64,000 nt of DNA from Primulina eburnea (taxonomy: Eukaryota > Streptophyta > Magnoliopsida > Lamiales > Gesneriaceae), in contig NC_133106.1 in assembly GCF_022965805.1 (NCBI RefSeq), forward strand, positions 35,515,913 through 35,579,912, read 5' to 3'. The position numbers and the translations under genes are program-made. Positions 1 through 12,515 of this stretch are shown piece by piece. How positions within the stretch are numbered: the first letter of the stretch is position 1; each line of letters begins with the position of its first letter. The notes under the pieces are model-generated. The model ran no database searches and was not told the origin of the DNA. It worked only from the letters and a program-made list of their open reading frames with translations.

Positions 1-259
1 GAGTAGATTGATTTGATTACTAACAACTAAACAAAATAATTTCAAGATAGTTAAAGTCAAAGTCGTAAGTCAAAGTTACGACTTTCAAATGCATGTAAAA
101 ATAATAAAATTCTGGCTCCCATCAAGCTTCAAAAATACATATACAAAGACAAATAAACTTCGGATCACTAAATTTGTATAGAAACAAAGAAGTACGAAGC
201 AAGTGGTTATAGTTACACCAAAAAAGGAAAAAGAATTCATATGTGGAGCAGATGAGTAC

Positions 260-2308
260 TTTGTATAGGCGATAATATTGCTCTGCCTGTTTTCTACTTT
301 TTCTAACCAAAACTCGAGAATCAGGGCCCATTCCACTGAAACATGAGAAAATAATTAGTCAAATCATCTGGGAACTGTTATAACTTATAAATCTACGAAA
401 CATTGAGAATAAAAATAAAGAAAGTGAAGAAATTTGATATTCAGACATTTACTGGCAGCGGAGACTCATTTGATATTAAAATGAAAAGCTCCAAGCTTAT
501 TTGAAAAAAGTAAATTCTAACTCTGTGATCCCCTAAAATACAAAGCAAAAACTTAAAAATATTTGGTCTTTATTGATAATTTTTGTCAAATCCCTCCATC
601 AAAAATAGAGGCTGGCGCACATCCACATTAGCCTATCAGATGTAAAACTCATGACCAGAAAATCACCTCTATTATACCCATATTTTATAAATCAAAGGCC
701 TCGACGCAAATATCGTTATCATTGCAAGAAATGCTTATTACATATAAAATTTCTTAAAGATACATTTTTAGAAAAATAGACGAGGTGATACACATAATTA
801 AGATCAAAGGATAGAAGTCAGATGATGAACATCAACCTGTAAACGACTCCAATGTTTGGAGTCAAAATCTGAATCTTCTGCACCTGCAAAAGTACTGACT
901 CTCAGAAGCCAAGGATATCACATCCAACATAACTAAATCCAATTATAAAAAGGGTAAAATGTGAGACAGTGAAAAAATTGTGGCAGAAGCACAGCAAATA
1001 ACACAAAGTAGAAAAATTAATACACGCTTCAAATAATGTGGAATAGTATGTTTTAAAGGACAAGGTAGCAGGAAAAATATTGCTTCGGGTGCAACCAAAA
1101 AGTTTTTGATAGTGAATATAATCCCAAGAGTATGCGATTGGTTTATGCAAGAGATAATCAATAGAAGGTTCACCTTGAACCACCAAACTTTACGACTAGA
1201 AAACAAGGTCAATAAGGAGAGATTGGTAAAAAATTAATTGAGTAAGCATTAAGTTTTGAGGTCTAAACTCTAAATTGCTGACTGGTTCAACGGGAGACTA
1301 AGTGTACAGAGACAGATATATGACAAGGACTCAAGGGGAGTGTCGATTGGTTTGTTAAAAGACAGAGTAAAACAAATAAAACAGATATCCATCTGCAAGC
1401 TTCCAGAATACAACTGGAAAAAAATCTCAAAGTTCCAAGTATTAAAACCTAAATCCCATTGATAGTCCATCTGTACTCTTCCAGTACAACTGAAAAGGTC
1501 TTAAAGTTCCATGCATTAAAACTTGAATCCCAATCCCATTATCGTGACTAAGATACTTACAGATGTCTCATCAACCAAAATTGAAGGTAATTTCTTCTCT
1601 GTTGCAATAACAACGCCATTAGCAGCTGCAACCACCAAAACATAAGGATAATAAGATTTTTTTTAGTAAATGTTTTCCTTTCCATTGTGCAAGCCACAGG
1701 TTACTTAAACAATGATGGAAATAGGACTAAATATTCTCCATGAGCACCATAATAATGCCTTTTGTGTTGATTTCAGGATAGAGATCCTGATAAGTTTTCC
1801 TCGTCAAAATTTAATTTCAAACCCAAAACGCAAACCTTTAAATAATTAGTCATAGCTAGTAGACATGGTAACTACAAGTTTTGAGCTGAATCTAGACTGT
1901 TAAAACGCAAAATCTTAAAGCTTAAACTTAAGAAATCCAAACTCATGCCATACTTACGCTTTAGCATTCTCTCATGTTCACAAGAATGTACGGTACTTTC
2001 TCAAGTCTCAACTAATGATTGCCATACCCGAAGATCCTAGTATGTTGCACTTAATTATATAAATAATGTGCAGGGATAAAATTCAAAATCACCTTTAATT
2101 CCTAAGGATGTTTGACCAGATCCAACAGCAGTCAAGGCATGTTCGATCTGAACGAGTTTTCCTGAAGGGCTGCACAATTATTGGGAAATAACACCACCTG
2201 AGTTTATATATATTAACTTAAAACAAAAACTATAGAAACAAACAATCATCAAGCCAATAGCGCATACCTGAAAGTAGTGAGAGAGAAGGAATACTGGCTG
2301 TCGCCCAT
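260..2308 (-). CDS. PAB: 20S proteasome subunit alpha type-2, 5' part (partial at window edge)
   Basis: Encodes the alpha-2 subunit of the 20S proteasome outer ring, part of the cytosolic and nuclear protein-degradation core. Five coding exons can be read on the minus strand: 2268-2308, 2093-2169, 1561-1625, 837-883 and 260-335. All have GT-AG borders and they join in phase to give the first 102 residues. The protein starts MGDSQYSFSLTTF, carries the alpha-type N-terminal stretch SPSGKLVQIEHAL that gates the ring, then IATEKKLPSIL and GMGPDSRVLVRKSRKQAEQY. The remaining ~130 residues of this roughly 235-residue family lie beyond position 1. Introns are long (210-680 bp), which is why no long open frame is seen. 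The start codon is chosen by exact family match and exon 1 phase. Identity as alpha-2 rests on family recall and is very likely. Confidence 0.93.
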
Positions 2309-3277
2309 GATTTATTGATTTGAACTTAACTATTCGAAGAAATAACTGCAGAATAAACATAACAAAACATACATTCATTCTGACTATTCTAACAGCTAAT
2401 ATTCAGACACTAGAAAAAATTAGGCACTAAGATTCAAAAATCAAAATCTACAATTAGCCTTGAAGTGGATACAGAAATGAGCCAGAAGGTTTATATTTAT
2501 CCAAAAAAATAGGTCTGAATACCAACTAAGGATTTAACAAGATGGTAATCTAGAAAATGCACCGACGAGGATTAAAACCCAAAGTTTCATAGCCAAAAAT
2601 AAGTATTATTTTCTTGATAATCACTAGAACTACAAAATATTGAATGATCAGCGATAAAGTTCCTAGAATCAATGCAAATAATATAGATCAAGGGGACAAA
2701 TCATACGAAAGATTGAAATGCAGCTGCCAAAAGTGCTTACAATTTTGCAGAGTAGAACTACGGGGGACGAGTTTTTGAGACAGCTTTCTTGTGCGAGAAG
2801 AACGAACAGAGCCCGTGGTGGGCCTGAAACATTTATGGGCCTGAACTTACAATTAATAGGTGTTTGGTTTTTGTTATTACATTGGGCCTTATTAATTCAA
2901 CCCATTATTCTGGTAGCACACACTTATCCCTAAAGTGTTTTTATAAATTATAATCAATGTTAAAGAATAATTTTTTTAACAAATTATTATTAATTAAATT
3001 CTGTTTCAAGTCTGTATAGAAATAATTTGTCAGTGAATTCTTTTTTTTTGTAAAAAAAATTTCCTCGTTTGGATATTATTGTTAAAAAACTCTAATGAAG
3101 TCTTGAGAGGTGAAATATTACTGTCAATATCTTTCCTTAAAAATGTGAAATCGTCAGCATCAACAATAATTATCATTATAGATTTAGAAAAGCTTCAAAA
3201 TATTCCTATAAAATAAGTGTTCGCAGCTAAGACAAAACAATCCAATATATTAACATAAATAGAAATTTATGGTCAAG
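2309..3277. other. Intergenic space upstream of the proteasome gene
   Basis: Holds the 5'UTR and promoter of the minus-strand proteasome gene and the 5' flank of the tRNA. No convincing coding region was found. The open frame at 2718-2933 has no recognisable protein. AT-rich from about 2930. Confidence 0.5.
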
Positions 3278-3350
3278 GATCGCGTGGCCTAATGGATAAG
3301 GCGCTCGCCTCCGGAGCGGGAGATTGTGGGTTCGAGTCCCATCGCGATCG
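3278..3350 (+). tRNA. tRNA-Arg (anticodon CCG)
   Basis: A 73-nt cloverleaf can be drawn by eye. The acceptor stem GATCGCG pairs with CGCGATC, followed by discriminator G. The D arm is GCCT...AGGC. The anticodon stem CTCGC/GCGGG encloses the loop CTCCGGA, giving anticodon CCG for arginine codon CGG. The T arm carries the B-box core GGTTCGAGTCC. There is no intron, and CCA is not encoded, as expected for a nuclear gene. A T-rich run (TCTTCTTCTTTTTC) follows directly and is a typical RNA polymerase III terminator. Confidence 0.95.
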
Positions 3351-3753
3351 TCTTCTTCTTTTTCTTCTTCTATATTTTATTTTTGACAAATTCAACTAGA
3401 AAAACTAACCAGCAATAAAATATGAAAATATTAGAAAATACCCGGATCGAAAAAGGTCATAGGCTTTTTTGCCATCGGCTTCGTCAACAAATAGATATGT
3501 CACAAGGAAATAATATGATTTCCAATCATCCGTGGCGCTTATATACGAAGTATTGCTGGGTATATGAGAACTAGTGGTCAATAAATATGAATAAATGTCC
3601 ATAAATTGACGAGGCAAGGGTAAATTCAAACACAAAATCCTAAACATCCACACATACTATGGAAAGTACGGTCTTGCAGATGATGTCCAATCATTAACAG
3701 ACAATCCAGAACCAAAAACTGGACTCTGTCCATCTCCTCCCTACAAAATAAAG

Positions 3754-3936
3754 GGACAAAAACTTATGTGAGACGATCATACGGATCGTATTTGTGAGAC
3801 GGATCTCTTATTTGGGTCATTCATGAAAAATTATTACATTTTATGCTAAGAGTATTACTTTTTATTGTGAATATGGGTAGGATTGACCCGTCTCACAGAT
3901 TAAAATATGTGAGACGGTCTCACATAAGACCTACTC
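3754..3936. mobile_element. Mutator-like MITE, copy 1
   Basis: Non-autonomous element of the GTGAGACNGTCTCAC family (see copies at 32146, 33964, 44299, 44403, 44714, 52588, 59378). It begins with the palindromic GTGAGACGATC-type end and finishes with GTGAGACGGTCTCAC and a CTACTC end. The A-rich flanks (about 3745-3753 and 3937-3945) give only an imperfect 9-bp target duplication. No coding capacity. Confidence 0.75.
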
Positions 3937-5323
3937 AAATAAAAAAATAATATTTTAGAAGACGAATGATCATTACAACACATCCAAGAAATTGTGTGCT
4001 TATTTGTTACCTTCCACCAGAATGTCCGACTGGCGAATTAAAATTAGTTCGATGGAGGGGTGGATAATTGATCAAAGTAATTTAATATCGCACACACCTA
4101 AACTAATATAAAATTTTCGAGCTAGCAATCACCATAATTATATTTTTTAAAAAACATCATGTGTTACATTATTTAAAATATCATAAATGATATTACTTAA
4201 CAAAGCATTGAATTACCCTTCACCGTTAAAAATTAAGGTTTGATATTTTTTTAATTAATAAATAAAAAATACTATCGTTTGAGACGCCAAGATTCTCAAT
4301 AGCTTTAATTCAAATCACATCGAATATATAAGATGTTTAGTTAGTTAGTCGGTAGTTGGGTTAAGAGGACTTATGACTAAAATTATTTAAAATTCTTATA
4401 AACTTTTACATCTTATAAATTATTTTAGGAACTTATAACTTGTAAGATCTTATTTTATAAATAAGTTGATAAAACGTTTAAATGAACTTATTCTAAATAA
4501 GTTTAAAATGTTAATCTTTTTAGTATTATAAGATTTTTTTATTATCAAAATTATCGTAAAAAATATAATGCTATATAATATATATATATATTTAAAATAT
4601 TGACACTTTTGTTTTTTATATTAGAACAAAATCATATTTTAAATTTTAGAAAAAAAACAAAGTGATAAATTTGAGATTTAAGAAGTGAAAAATAAATGAG
4701 GATTTAAAAATATATAAAGATATTTTGGAGAAGTAAAATATAAAAATAAAATCTTTTTTGAAAAAAATATTGTATCTCAACTTTTTTTAAAAAGCTATCA
4801 AACAGTTTATTTTGACCGCTTACAATCTGTTTGCAACTTTTTTACCAAACAAATTATGAGAGCGTATAAAATATAGAACAACTTTTAAACCGTTTTTAAA
4901 GTTTATAAAATCTACCAAACACTAACCGAGCTTAAATTTCTCGCCATCTTATATATATAAAAAATACAATGATATTAATTTAAAATAATTAAAAGCTACA
5001 ATTTTCGAATTTTTTTTTAAAAAAAGATTGAAAATTAAAGGAGTGAAGCAGGTCTCATTCAATAATTAAAAGGTTTTAATTTAAGAAATAAAACAACAAA
5101 AAAAAAAAATTGAAAGGGCCATCAGGTCCTTATATTGAATCAAAAAAGTATTCTCACATATCCCTCATCTTGAGCTATGGTAGTTGCGATTATTATTAAA
5201 ATTGTAACTACAGTTTCTACAAACAAGCTATTACAACATTTATCTCAACGCGATGTGGTAAAAACCAGGGAATACTACAACGAAAGACAGAACAGTGAAA
5301 AAACCAAAACAGCAAGCAGCCAC
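3937..5323. other. AT-rich intergenic space
   Basis: Between the MITE and the 3' end of PGK. Very AT-rich, with poly-A/T runs and short TA runs near 4580. No gene, RNA or clean repeat boundary was recognised. The last ~150 bases probably include the PGK 3'UTR. Confidence 0.5.
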
Positions 5324-8024
5324 TCAAGCGTCATTGAGGGCAAGAACTCCCGGAAGCATTTTCCCCTCGAGAAGTTCCAAGCTGGCACCTCCTCCAGTTG
5401 AAATATGCCTCATCTTGTCTGCAAGACCAACCTTCTCGACTGCAGCAACAGAGTCGCCTCCCCCAATGATCGTGGTCACTCCCTTTCCACTGAGTTCTGC
5501 TAGTTTCTTGGCAATAGCCTGAAAAAGATGATCAGGAGCACCAGATACCAAAAGAAGTGATTTTTCAGCTGGACGAATGACTCACAATGACATCAATGAA
5601 AAATAGGGTGTTAACTCAGAACCAGATTAAGTACGGCTCGATTTAAACCTGTATGTTAACATAACAGGTTATTTGGTCAATGAACAGGCCCAGCTTATTA
5701 AGAAAGGTTCTAATATTTTCAGGCAATCCTGTCAGGCAAAAACAAATTTTTTAAATTCTCTGAATACAATTTTATAGTTCGGTATGACCAATTTTTTTTA
5801 CCAAGTCTATATTTCTTCATTTTCTCTTTAATTTCAAAATAAAATATATAACCCAAGCCAGATAGATTTAAAACATGATGGGCTAATTTGATGTCAAACC
5901 AACAAAATAGAAAATCCAGCTAATTTCGTCTTCAATCCCCCCCACCCCAACCTAACACCCTTGAACATTCGCTATAGTGTCGTTTATCACTGAATGGAAG
6001 TTTCAAGTCATACCTCTGTTCCAGCAGCAAATTTTTCAAACTCAAACACACCCATAGGTCCGTTCCAGATGATTGTCTTGGTGGTATCTAAAGCTTCCCC
6101 AAATGATTTGATACTGTCAGGTCCGATATCCAAACCCATCCAGCCATCAGGGATCCCAGATGCTGGAACAATCTTAAAATAACAAAAACAAGAAACATTT
6201 TATTCCTCGAGTACAAATTGGTACAAATGCTCTTCAACTCCAACCATTTTCAATGTTAACTACCTACCAGAGCATAGAAACACTCGAAATTTAAGATAAC
6301 AAAATGGTCGTTTTAATGGTAATTGTGTGAGTAAAGTACATAACTATCCTAGTGCAGATAAAAATAAATTCACATGCCACACAAAAATTGCCTACCTTGC
6401 TGTTGGCATCAGCAGCAAACTTGTCAGCAACAACCACATCAGAAGGTAGCAAGAGAGAAACCCCCTTTGCCTTGGCCTTCTCCATAAGTGAAGTTGCCAG
6501 ATCAAGTTTGTCTTCCTCCACAAGTGAGGACCCCACAGTATATCCTTGAGCTTTGTAGAAGGTAAAGATCATTCCTCCACCCAGTAAGAGAATGTCCACC
6601 TTTTGTAACAGTGACTCTATAACACTGATTTTGGTGGATACCTTTGAGCCGCCAACAATTGCGGCAAAAGGCTTCTTCGGGTTGGTCACAACCCCGACTA
6701 GATAGTCGAGCTCCTGAAAACAAAATCAAGTAGCGGGAATATAACTGGGTAATACTAGTACCATTTTAAAATAAGTATCACACAACAATTATGAGAAGGA
6801 ATTGCTGCTTCTTAACCTGAATAGAATTCAGAGCATAAAATCACTAAACAAGTTTTTATTCCGACGGTAGACAGCATCAGACTGTTTGAAGAAACTATAT
6901 TGAAAAGTAAACATTGAAATTAATGGTTCTATCAAAATATGGACAACAACATCAATACATCTAAACAGAGTTCACATGACACAAACCTTCTGCATTAGGA
7001 ATCCAGCAACAGATGGTTCCAAATACTTGGCCACTCCCTCTGTTGAAGCGTGGGCTCTATGAGCAGTTCCAAATGCATCATTGACATACAAATCAGCTAG
7101 TGATGCAAGCTTCTTAGCAAACTCGGGATCATTCTTTTCTTCTTCTTTGTAAAACCTAACGTTTTCCAGGAGAACAACACCTCCCTCAGGCAGTCCAGCT
7201 ACCAACCTCTCAACTTCTTCACCAACACAGTCATTAGCCATCTTGACCTAGAAATAATAATTAAAAAAAAGGGGATCAGATAAGCAAAAAAACAACTTGC
7301 ACAAGAAATAGATCGCCTTGTGAAACTTATGGGCCGACATACCTCGAGTCCAAGAAGTTCAGAGAGTCTAGGAACAAGAGGCTTCAAACTGTACTTTGGA
7401 GTCACGCCTTTTGGGCGCCCCTGAAACCCATGTAAATGCTATTTAATCACTTCATATCATAAAAGCATCTCTATGCAATAATTCCTAGCATCACCTCATT
7501 ACACATTTTAGCATCAGGAGAACCTTCAAAACTTTTCTTCTATTTATCAATCTTTACAAGATATTCATATTGCAAAGCAATAACTCCATGGATAAGAATC
7601 TGTGAATCATTGATAAACTTCTAGAAGCAACACAAACAACGGACTCATCCCAACATTACAATCCTTATACACCATGTTTTTACCCCAGGGTGATGAGCAC
7701 ACAAAAAGTCACAAAAACTTATAAATAAATTATCCACCACTGATCTAATCAAAAAAAGAATTGAGGACCGCAACTACAACAAAAATGGCATAAACTTCCA
7801 GGAGAAAAAAACTTGTACAACACACGTACGAGGTGGGAGCAGAGGATGACTTTGGCACCATGTGCAGTCAAGTACTTGACTGTGGGGACGGCAGCCCTAA
7901 TCCTGGTATCATCGGTGATATTGAAGTTATCATCCAACGGCACGTTCAGATCCACTCTAACAAAAACTCTCTTTCCCTTCAGATCGGCTTCCTTCAAAGA
8001 TCCCACGCTCTTCTTCGTCGCCAT
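5324..8024 (-). CDS. PGK: Phosphoglycerate kinase, cytosolic
   Basis: Catalyses 1,3-bisphosphoglycerate + ADP to 3-phosphoglycerate + ATP in glycolysis. Six coding exons on the minus strand: 7830-8024, 7343-7420, 6987-7247, 6396-6713, 6014-6172 and 5324-5518. All are phase 0 and together give 401 residues, the usual cytosolic length. Visible motifs are the substrate loop [10 protein letters not shown] (about 23-32), [12 protein letters not shown], the basic GGSKVSTK patch (about 199-206) and the nucleotide loop GGGDS (about 356-360). The protein starts [20 protein letters not shown] with no transit peptide and ends ALNDA, both typical of the cytosolic isoform. A candidate short 5'UTR intron lies at 8079-8161. 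A plastid-PGK relic lies about 1.9 kb upstream on the same strand. The reading frame is intact, with no odd residues. Confidence 0.97.
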
Positions 8025-8545
8025 TTCTTCAATTCACACAACAAATCATTAAAAATCGCACACACACAAAATCAATAGCTAAAATTATATTTAAAAAAAT
8101 GAACAAATTATATCTAAAAATATGAATATAATATGTAAGATGATCGGCTAATGCAGCTTACGCTGATAGTATCAATAGGAGGGAGATCGACTCCTTAGTT
8201 CAGTTCAATGTCTATGATTTATTGTTGTCGTAAAGAATTCACGAGATAGCAGATGGAAATCTCGAGAAAGCTTTGTCGCTTTTTACATATTAGTTGAGAT
8301 GGGTTTTCCTAAATGGAACCTTTTGTTTGTTGTTTTTTCTTGTAAAATCCAAAATTATATTTAAAAAAAACAATTTTTTTGAAAACATTTAAACCACTTT
8401 CCAATTATTTTAAGAACATTTTTTAATTGTAAATGGTAAAAGAGGTTCAGAAAATTGGTCAGCGTTGAAAACAGGAGCATATAATACGTCACGTCACAGT
8501 GCATGCTTCTTGGCTGGTTTATTCTTGCTAATCTCGTGTCATTAA

Positions 8546-9250
8546 GGCTGCGTTTGGTTGGAAGGATAGGATAAACTAATGATTAGTACGTAAATGATGA
8601 AGAAAATGATTGTGATAGAATTGTAAAATATGATGTAAAATAATATTATGTTTGGTAAGATTTTTAAGTGTAGGATAATTTTGAATTTTTTGATGAAAAG
8701 ACGAAATTGCCCTTCCCCTTCGCGACGGCGACAGTGGCGGCAGTGGCCGGCGGAAAACTATCCGTCGCTATTAGCGACGGTGTTTTATAAACCGTCGCCG
8801 ATCTTGTTTTGAATTATTTTAATTACTAAAAATTAGACATTTAGCGACGTTTTTTAAACACACCGTCGCTAATTGCGACGTTTGATAAACAAACCGTCGC
8901 TAATAGTGACGGTATTTTGACAAACCTTTCTACACAAACCGTCGCTAATAGCGACGGTTTGTTTACAAACCGTCGCTAACTGCGTCGGCGTCTGTGGTTG
9001 GCCGGCGGCGGTCGGTGGCGAGAAATGGTGGTGAGTTTGAATTTAGGAGAAGGGTAAAATCGAAAAAATAGGATGTATTAAGATTGGGATAAATAATCCT
9101 AGGGGGTGAGGAGGTATTATTTTAACCTACCCAATATAACCTAATCATACCTAGGAGGGATAAGATAGGTTTATTTAAAATTGAACCAAACACTTGATTG
9201 GGCCGGATAAATTAATCAATCACCCCTAATCCCTTGAACCAAACGCAGCG
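8546..9250. mobile_element. PIF/Harbinger-like MITE, copy 1 (705 bp, 3-bp TAA duplication)
   Basis: Terminal inverted repeats GGCTGCGTTTGGTT and AACCAAACGCAGCG match except at the second-outermost base pair. The element is flanked by TAA at 8543-8545 and 9251-9253, the 3-bp duplication typical of the PIF/Harbinger group. No transposase is encoded. About 8760-8995 holds an array of GCGACGG/CCGTCGC motifs, including near-perfect palindromes of the form ACCGTCGCTAATAGCGACGG, which the related copies at 55714 and 57901 lack. It lies in the PGK promoter side, about 520 bp upstream of the start codon. Confidence 0.85.
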
Positions 9251-9253
9251 TAA

Positions 9254-9924
9254 AAATATTAAATTAATCATCACAGTAGTAATATACAATGCCGAGTCGA
9301 ATATGTAATTATAATATAAAGCTATATGTTCCATTACACCGAATCATTAGCCACGTCCCTCAAATAAAAATACAAAATTTTCCATTTTCATGGATTTTTT
9401 CATATTTAAAAAAAAAATTACATAATTTTCAATGCTATCGATTGTTTGAAATTTTTTAGCTTAGTGAAACTTTGTAGTATTAGCCCTATAATAATAAAAT
9501 CACTCTTTTTGATCAAACTTTGGATATTTTCGACTTATTTCAACATTTTAGTTTGGACAATAGCAATAGATAATATTAATGCGGTGAATATCGTTTCTAA
9601 TCTTGTCTCACGCAGAGTGATGATTTGTGTTAGATGTTAGGCATGATTTTAATTTTGATTAAGATGACACACTCCATTTATTGCTGAGCAATGTTTTAAT
9701 TAATAATTACTCATATTTTGCGTCAATCATCTATACGACATATTTCCTAAAGAAATTACAGAAGGGAAATTGGTATAACAAAGAAAGAAGTCCTTTTTGT
9801 AAAGAAAGAGAAAAATGCAGTTCACCCCCTCGAATTTTCATTAATATTTTATTGTGATTCAACAAGAAAAATGGAACATGTACAAAGCGGGTTAAAAGAA
9901 TGGATCAGGACAATGCCTATACGT
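9254..9924. other. AT-rich spacer
   Basis: Between the MITE and the PGK relic. The open frame at 9446-9640 is low complexity, with no recognisable protein. Nothing else was seen. Confidence 0.4.
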
Positions 9925-10088
9925 TTACACTGAAACTGCAACAGCTTCATCGAGGGCAAGGACACCAGACAACGTAGCGGGGAACTTCCGAAGAAGCGGG
10001 TCGTGGGGACACTGAGGGAATCCCTGCTCGTGGTGGATGAAGACTTGGGGATGCCACAGAATGCAGGAGAAGCTGCAGTCGACGCCAT
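9925..10088 (-). pseudogene. Remnant of plastid phosphoglycerate kinase (both ends, middle deleted)
   Basis: On the minus strand the ATG at 10088 opens MASTAASPAFCGIPKSSSTT followed by TRFFGSSPLRCL. This resembles, from memory, the chloroplast transit peptide of eudicot plastid PGK (a CGIP..SSTT segment followed by a PLRRL-like segment). After about 40 residues the sequence jumps, in another frame, to SGVLALDEAVAVSV and TAA at 9925-9927, which matches the plastid PGK C-terminus (PGVLALDEA...). The ~430 residues between them, including the whole catalytic domain, are absent. I infer an internally deleted gene copy and not a functional gene. The open frame itself runs on to 9849 in the wrong frame. 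An alternative is a very short, unrelated plastid-targeted peptide, which is less likely given both matching ends. Confidence 0.72.
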
Positions 10089-11295
10089 TAGTACTCCCTC
10101 TGCTTGTGCTCGGGGAATGAATGAGGAGTAAAATGAGAGAGGTGGGTTATGTGCGGATACGAGTTCAATTCTTATCGTGGAGTTTTGGTAGGCGATGGTA
10201 TATGGTTTTGAAACTCATTCTTTGGCCTTTGCTCATCTTGTATATTTTATTTTCTCTCTGTTTTTTTCTTGTGATCTATATTATTGGTCAATCTAACTTG
10301 TTGCACGCACATATATGCACAACCACCTCACCAAAAAAAACTTCAAACGCCGAGTTTTTTTGAAAAAAATAAATAAATAAATACGGGTAAAATATAGTTT
10401 CAGTGGAAAAAATTATTTAGAAGTTAATATGAATACTTATATGACATTGTAAAAGTTTTCAATCAAGTTTTTCGTATCTCAGATCTTCCAGAAGAGTGTT
10501 TCCTATTTTCCATTCTAAAAATAGGAGCATCAAGCAAGTCATGGAAATATAATTCAGGAAATGCCATCAAATTGTTAATGCCTTCGTGAACATGGACTAA
10601 ATTCTTAAACTCAAATGTGAATGTTTTTCCAACATATATCTATGTTACATGCCATAACTCCACTGCATGCAGTTGGAAAAGCAAGTCCACAAAACAATGC
10701 AAGTTTTCTTCACAGGCTACAGCTTACTGGCAGGAATTCCAGTTGGTTGAGCACGGGATCGTTTCTTCACATTTGAGAAAGGAGCTTTCTTGGACTTCTG
10801 TTCTCTGCCAATCATCTTGGTGGGCCATCTCTAAATGGTTGAAATGAGACTCCCCACCAACCAAAAATGAAGATGAATAGTCGACAGGTTTTCATCGGAG
10901 GTTCCGTTCGATTTTCGCTTTTTATTTTAAAAATATATAATTCGATATGTTTTTCTTCCGTTCGACAGGGTTTTTTTAACAAATTGTTTGATTATTTCAG
11001 CTCGATTTATTCGATTTTGATAATCATATAAATTAATAATTAAAATATAATATATCATTTTTAGTTAAACTCTGAACTGAAATAAATAATTGTTCCAATG
11101 GATCCTTTTATTCTACCACGTAGAGATTGGTCTTAAAATATAAAGTTTAAATTAACTAAATAAATAACAATCAAATAAAATTAACAAAATATTCTTAATA
11201 ACTAAATATCATCTAATAAAAATATAATCTTAATAAAGTATAAACACAATTATCAATGTAATTAAATTTCGATTTTCCAGTTGGTTCGATATTGA
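10089..11295. other. Intergenic, no gene seen
   Basis: Only short open frames (for example 10121-10363 and 10617-10847), none with recognisable domains. AT-rich beyond 10900. Confidence 0.4.
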
Positions 11296-11508
11296 CAAAT
11301 AAAATTCGAAACAAACCAAACTTCAATTTTAACATTTATATCCGAATTCAGAATTTCGATTTTTGGTTGAGTTCAATTTTTTGTTTCTTCGGTTTGGATT
11401 TACAGGTTTTTCGTTTTTATTCGAAGTTTAAACACTCAATTATCACCGTACTTATGATCCAAAAAATGATGATAATCAACTTATATAAAATTTTAAATAA
11501 ATAAATAA

Positions 11509-11561
<53 letters not shown>

Positions 11562-11753
11562 AAATAAAATTCGAAAAATAACCAAACTTCAATTTTAACA
11601 TTTATATCCGAATTCAGAATTTTAATTTTTGGTTGATTTCAATTTTTTGTTTCTGGGGATTGGATTTAAAGGTTTTTCGATTTTATTCGAAGTTTTATAT
11701 CACCGTACATATTATCCAAAAAATGGTGATAATCAACTTATATAAAATTTTAT
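11296..11753 (+). repeat. Direct duplication (~195 bp, offset 265 bp) around an AT/TAAA microsatellite
   Basis: The segment at 11296-11495 (starting CAAATAAAATTCGAAA) recurs at 11561-11753 with small differences. The two copies are separated by (TAAA)n and about 46 bp of (AT)n at 11495-11558. The direct orientation suggests a local duplication with later microsatellite growth. No coding potential. Confidence 0.8.
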
Positions 11754-12515
11754 ATATATACTTTTCAATTTAGAAATTGATATCCTGTGTAGCCGATCAA
11801 ACCCAACCCGCATCCTACCGGAAACATGAAACAACCAAGTAGTGTAACGTGCTTGGGTCGACCACGCCTCGATCCAAATAATTGATCTAAATTTTATTAT
11901 TTTTTTAGAGCGGAAAGAGGTATTATCGATATCCCCGTGTAGTTGCTCTGACCCGGATCCGACCATAACATTAGATACCCGAGCCCATTTTACAAAAAAA
12001 AAAAAAAAAGATGGACTCATGTTTCATACAATTAGGCTAGAGTAAGAGCCAAAGCCATACACAGAGCCCCAACTGATATCCATTACGAAAAAACTTTCTA
12101 AGACGGCAAGGCCATAACAGCCGAGTCCATATCTTAACCCGAGCCGAGTCCACCTCGACACAACAAAGGTTTTATCGCTATTGTCGTAGTTTTGAGACAT
12201 GCCTGACCACAAAGGTATCTTTTTGAAGAATCATGGAATGGTCGTAATTTTCTAATCTATTCGCAAGTAATTTTTGCAAGAAAACATGTTTTCTATTTAC
12301 AAAACACGAACATCCTTCACTTATGTTCTTGATTTTCGAGTTCCTCTTAGGACCAATCCAAACATAATATAAAATATATTACACTCCCCTCATCAACCGA
12401 ATCCACCTTCTAACATCATATAGGGCTTCTGCTAGATATACTGCACAAACTTCCAAACAGTGTGATAAACATCTATCAGCGATAATTCAGTAGAGCTCGA
12501 GCATTATCCATTCAG

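Noticed and set aside
2718..2933. 71-residue frame upstream of the tRNA
   Set aside because: No domain, no splice or codon support, overlaps the likely proteasome promoter.
8690..9000. Regularly spaced palindromes resembling a CRISPR array
   Set aside because: Motif spacing is irregular, the host is a plant nuclear genome, and the array sits inside a transposon with its own target duplication.
9849..10088. 79-residue frame as a functional plastid protein
   Set aside because: The second half is an out-of-frame read of the PGK C-terminal codons, which fits a deletion relic better.
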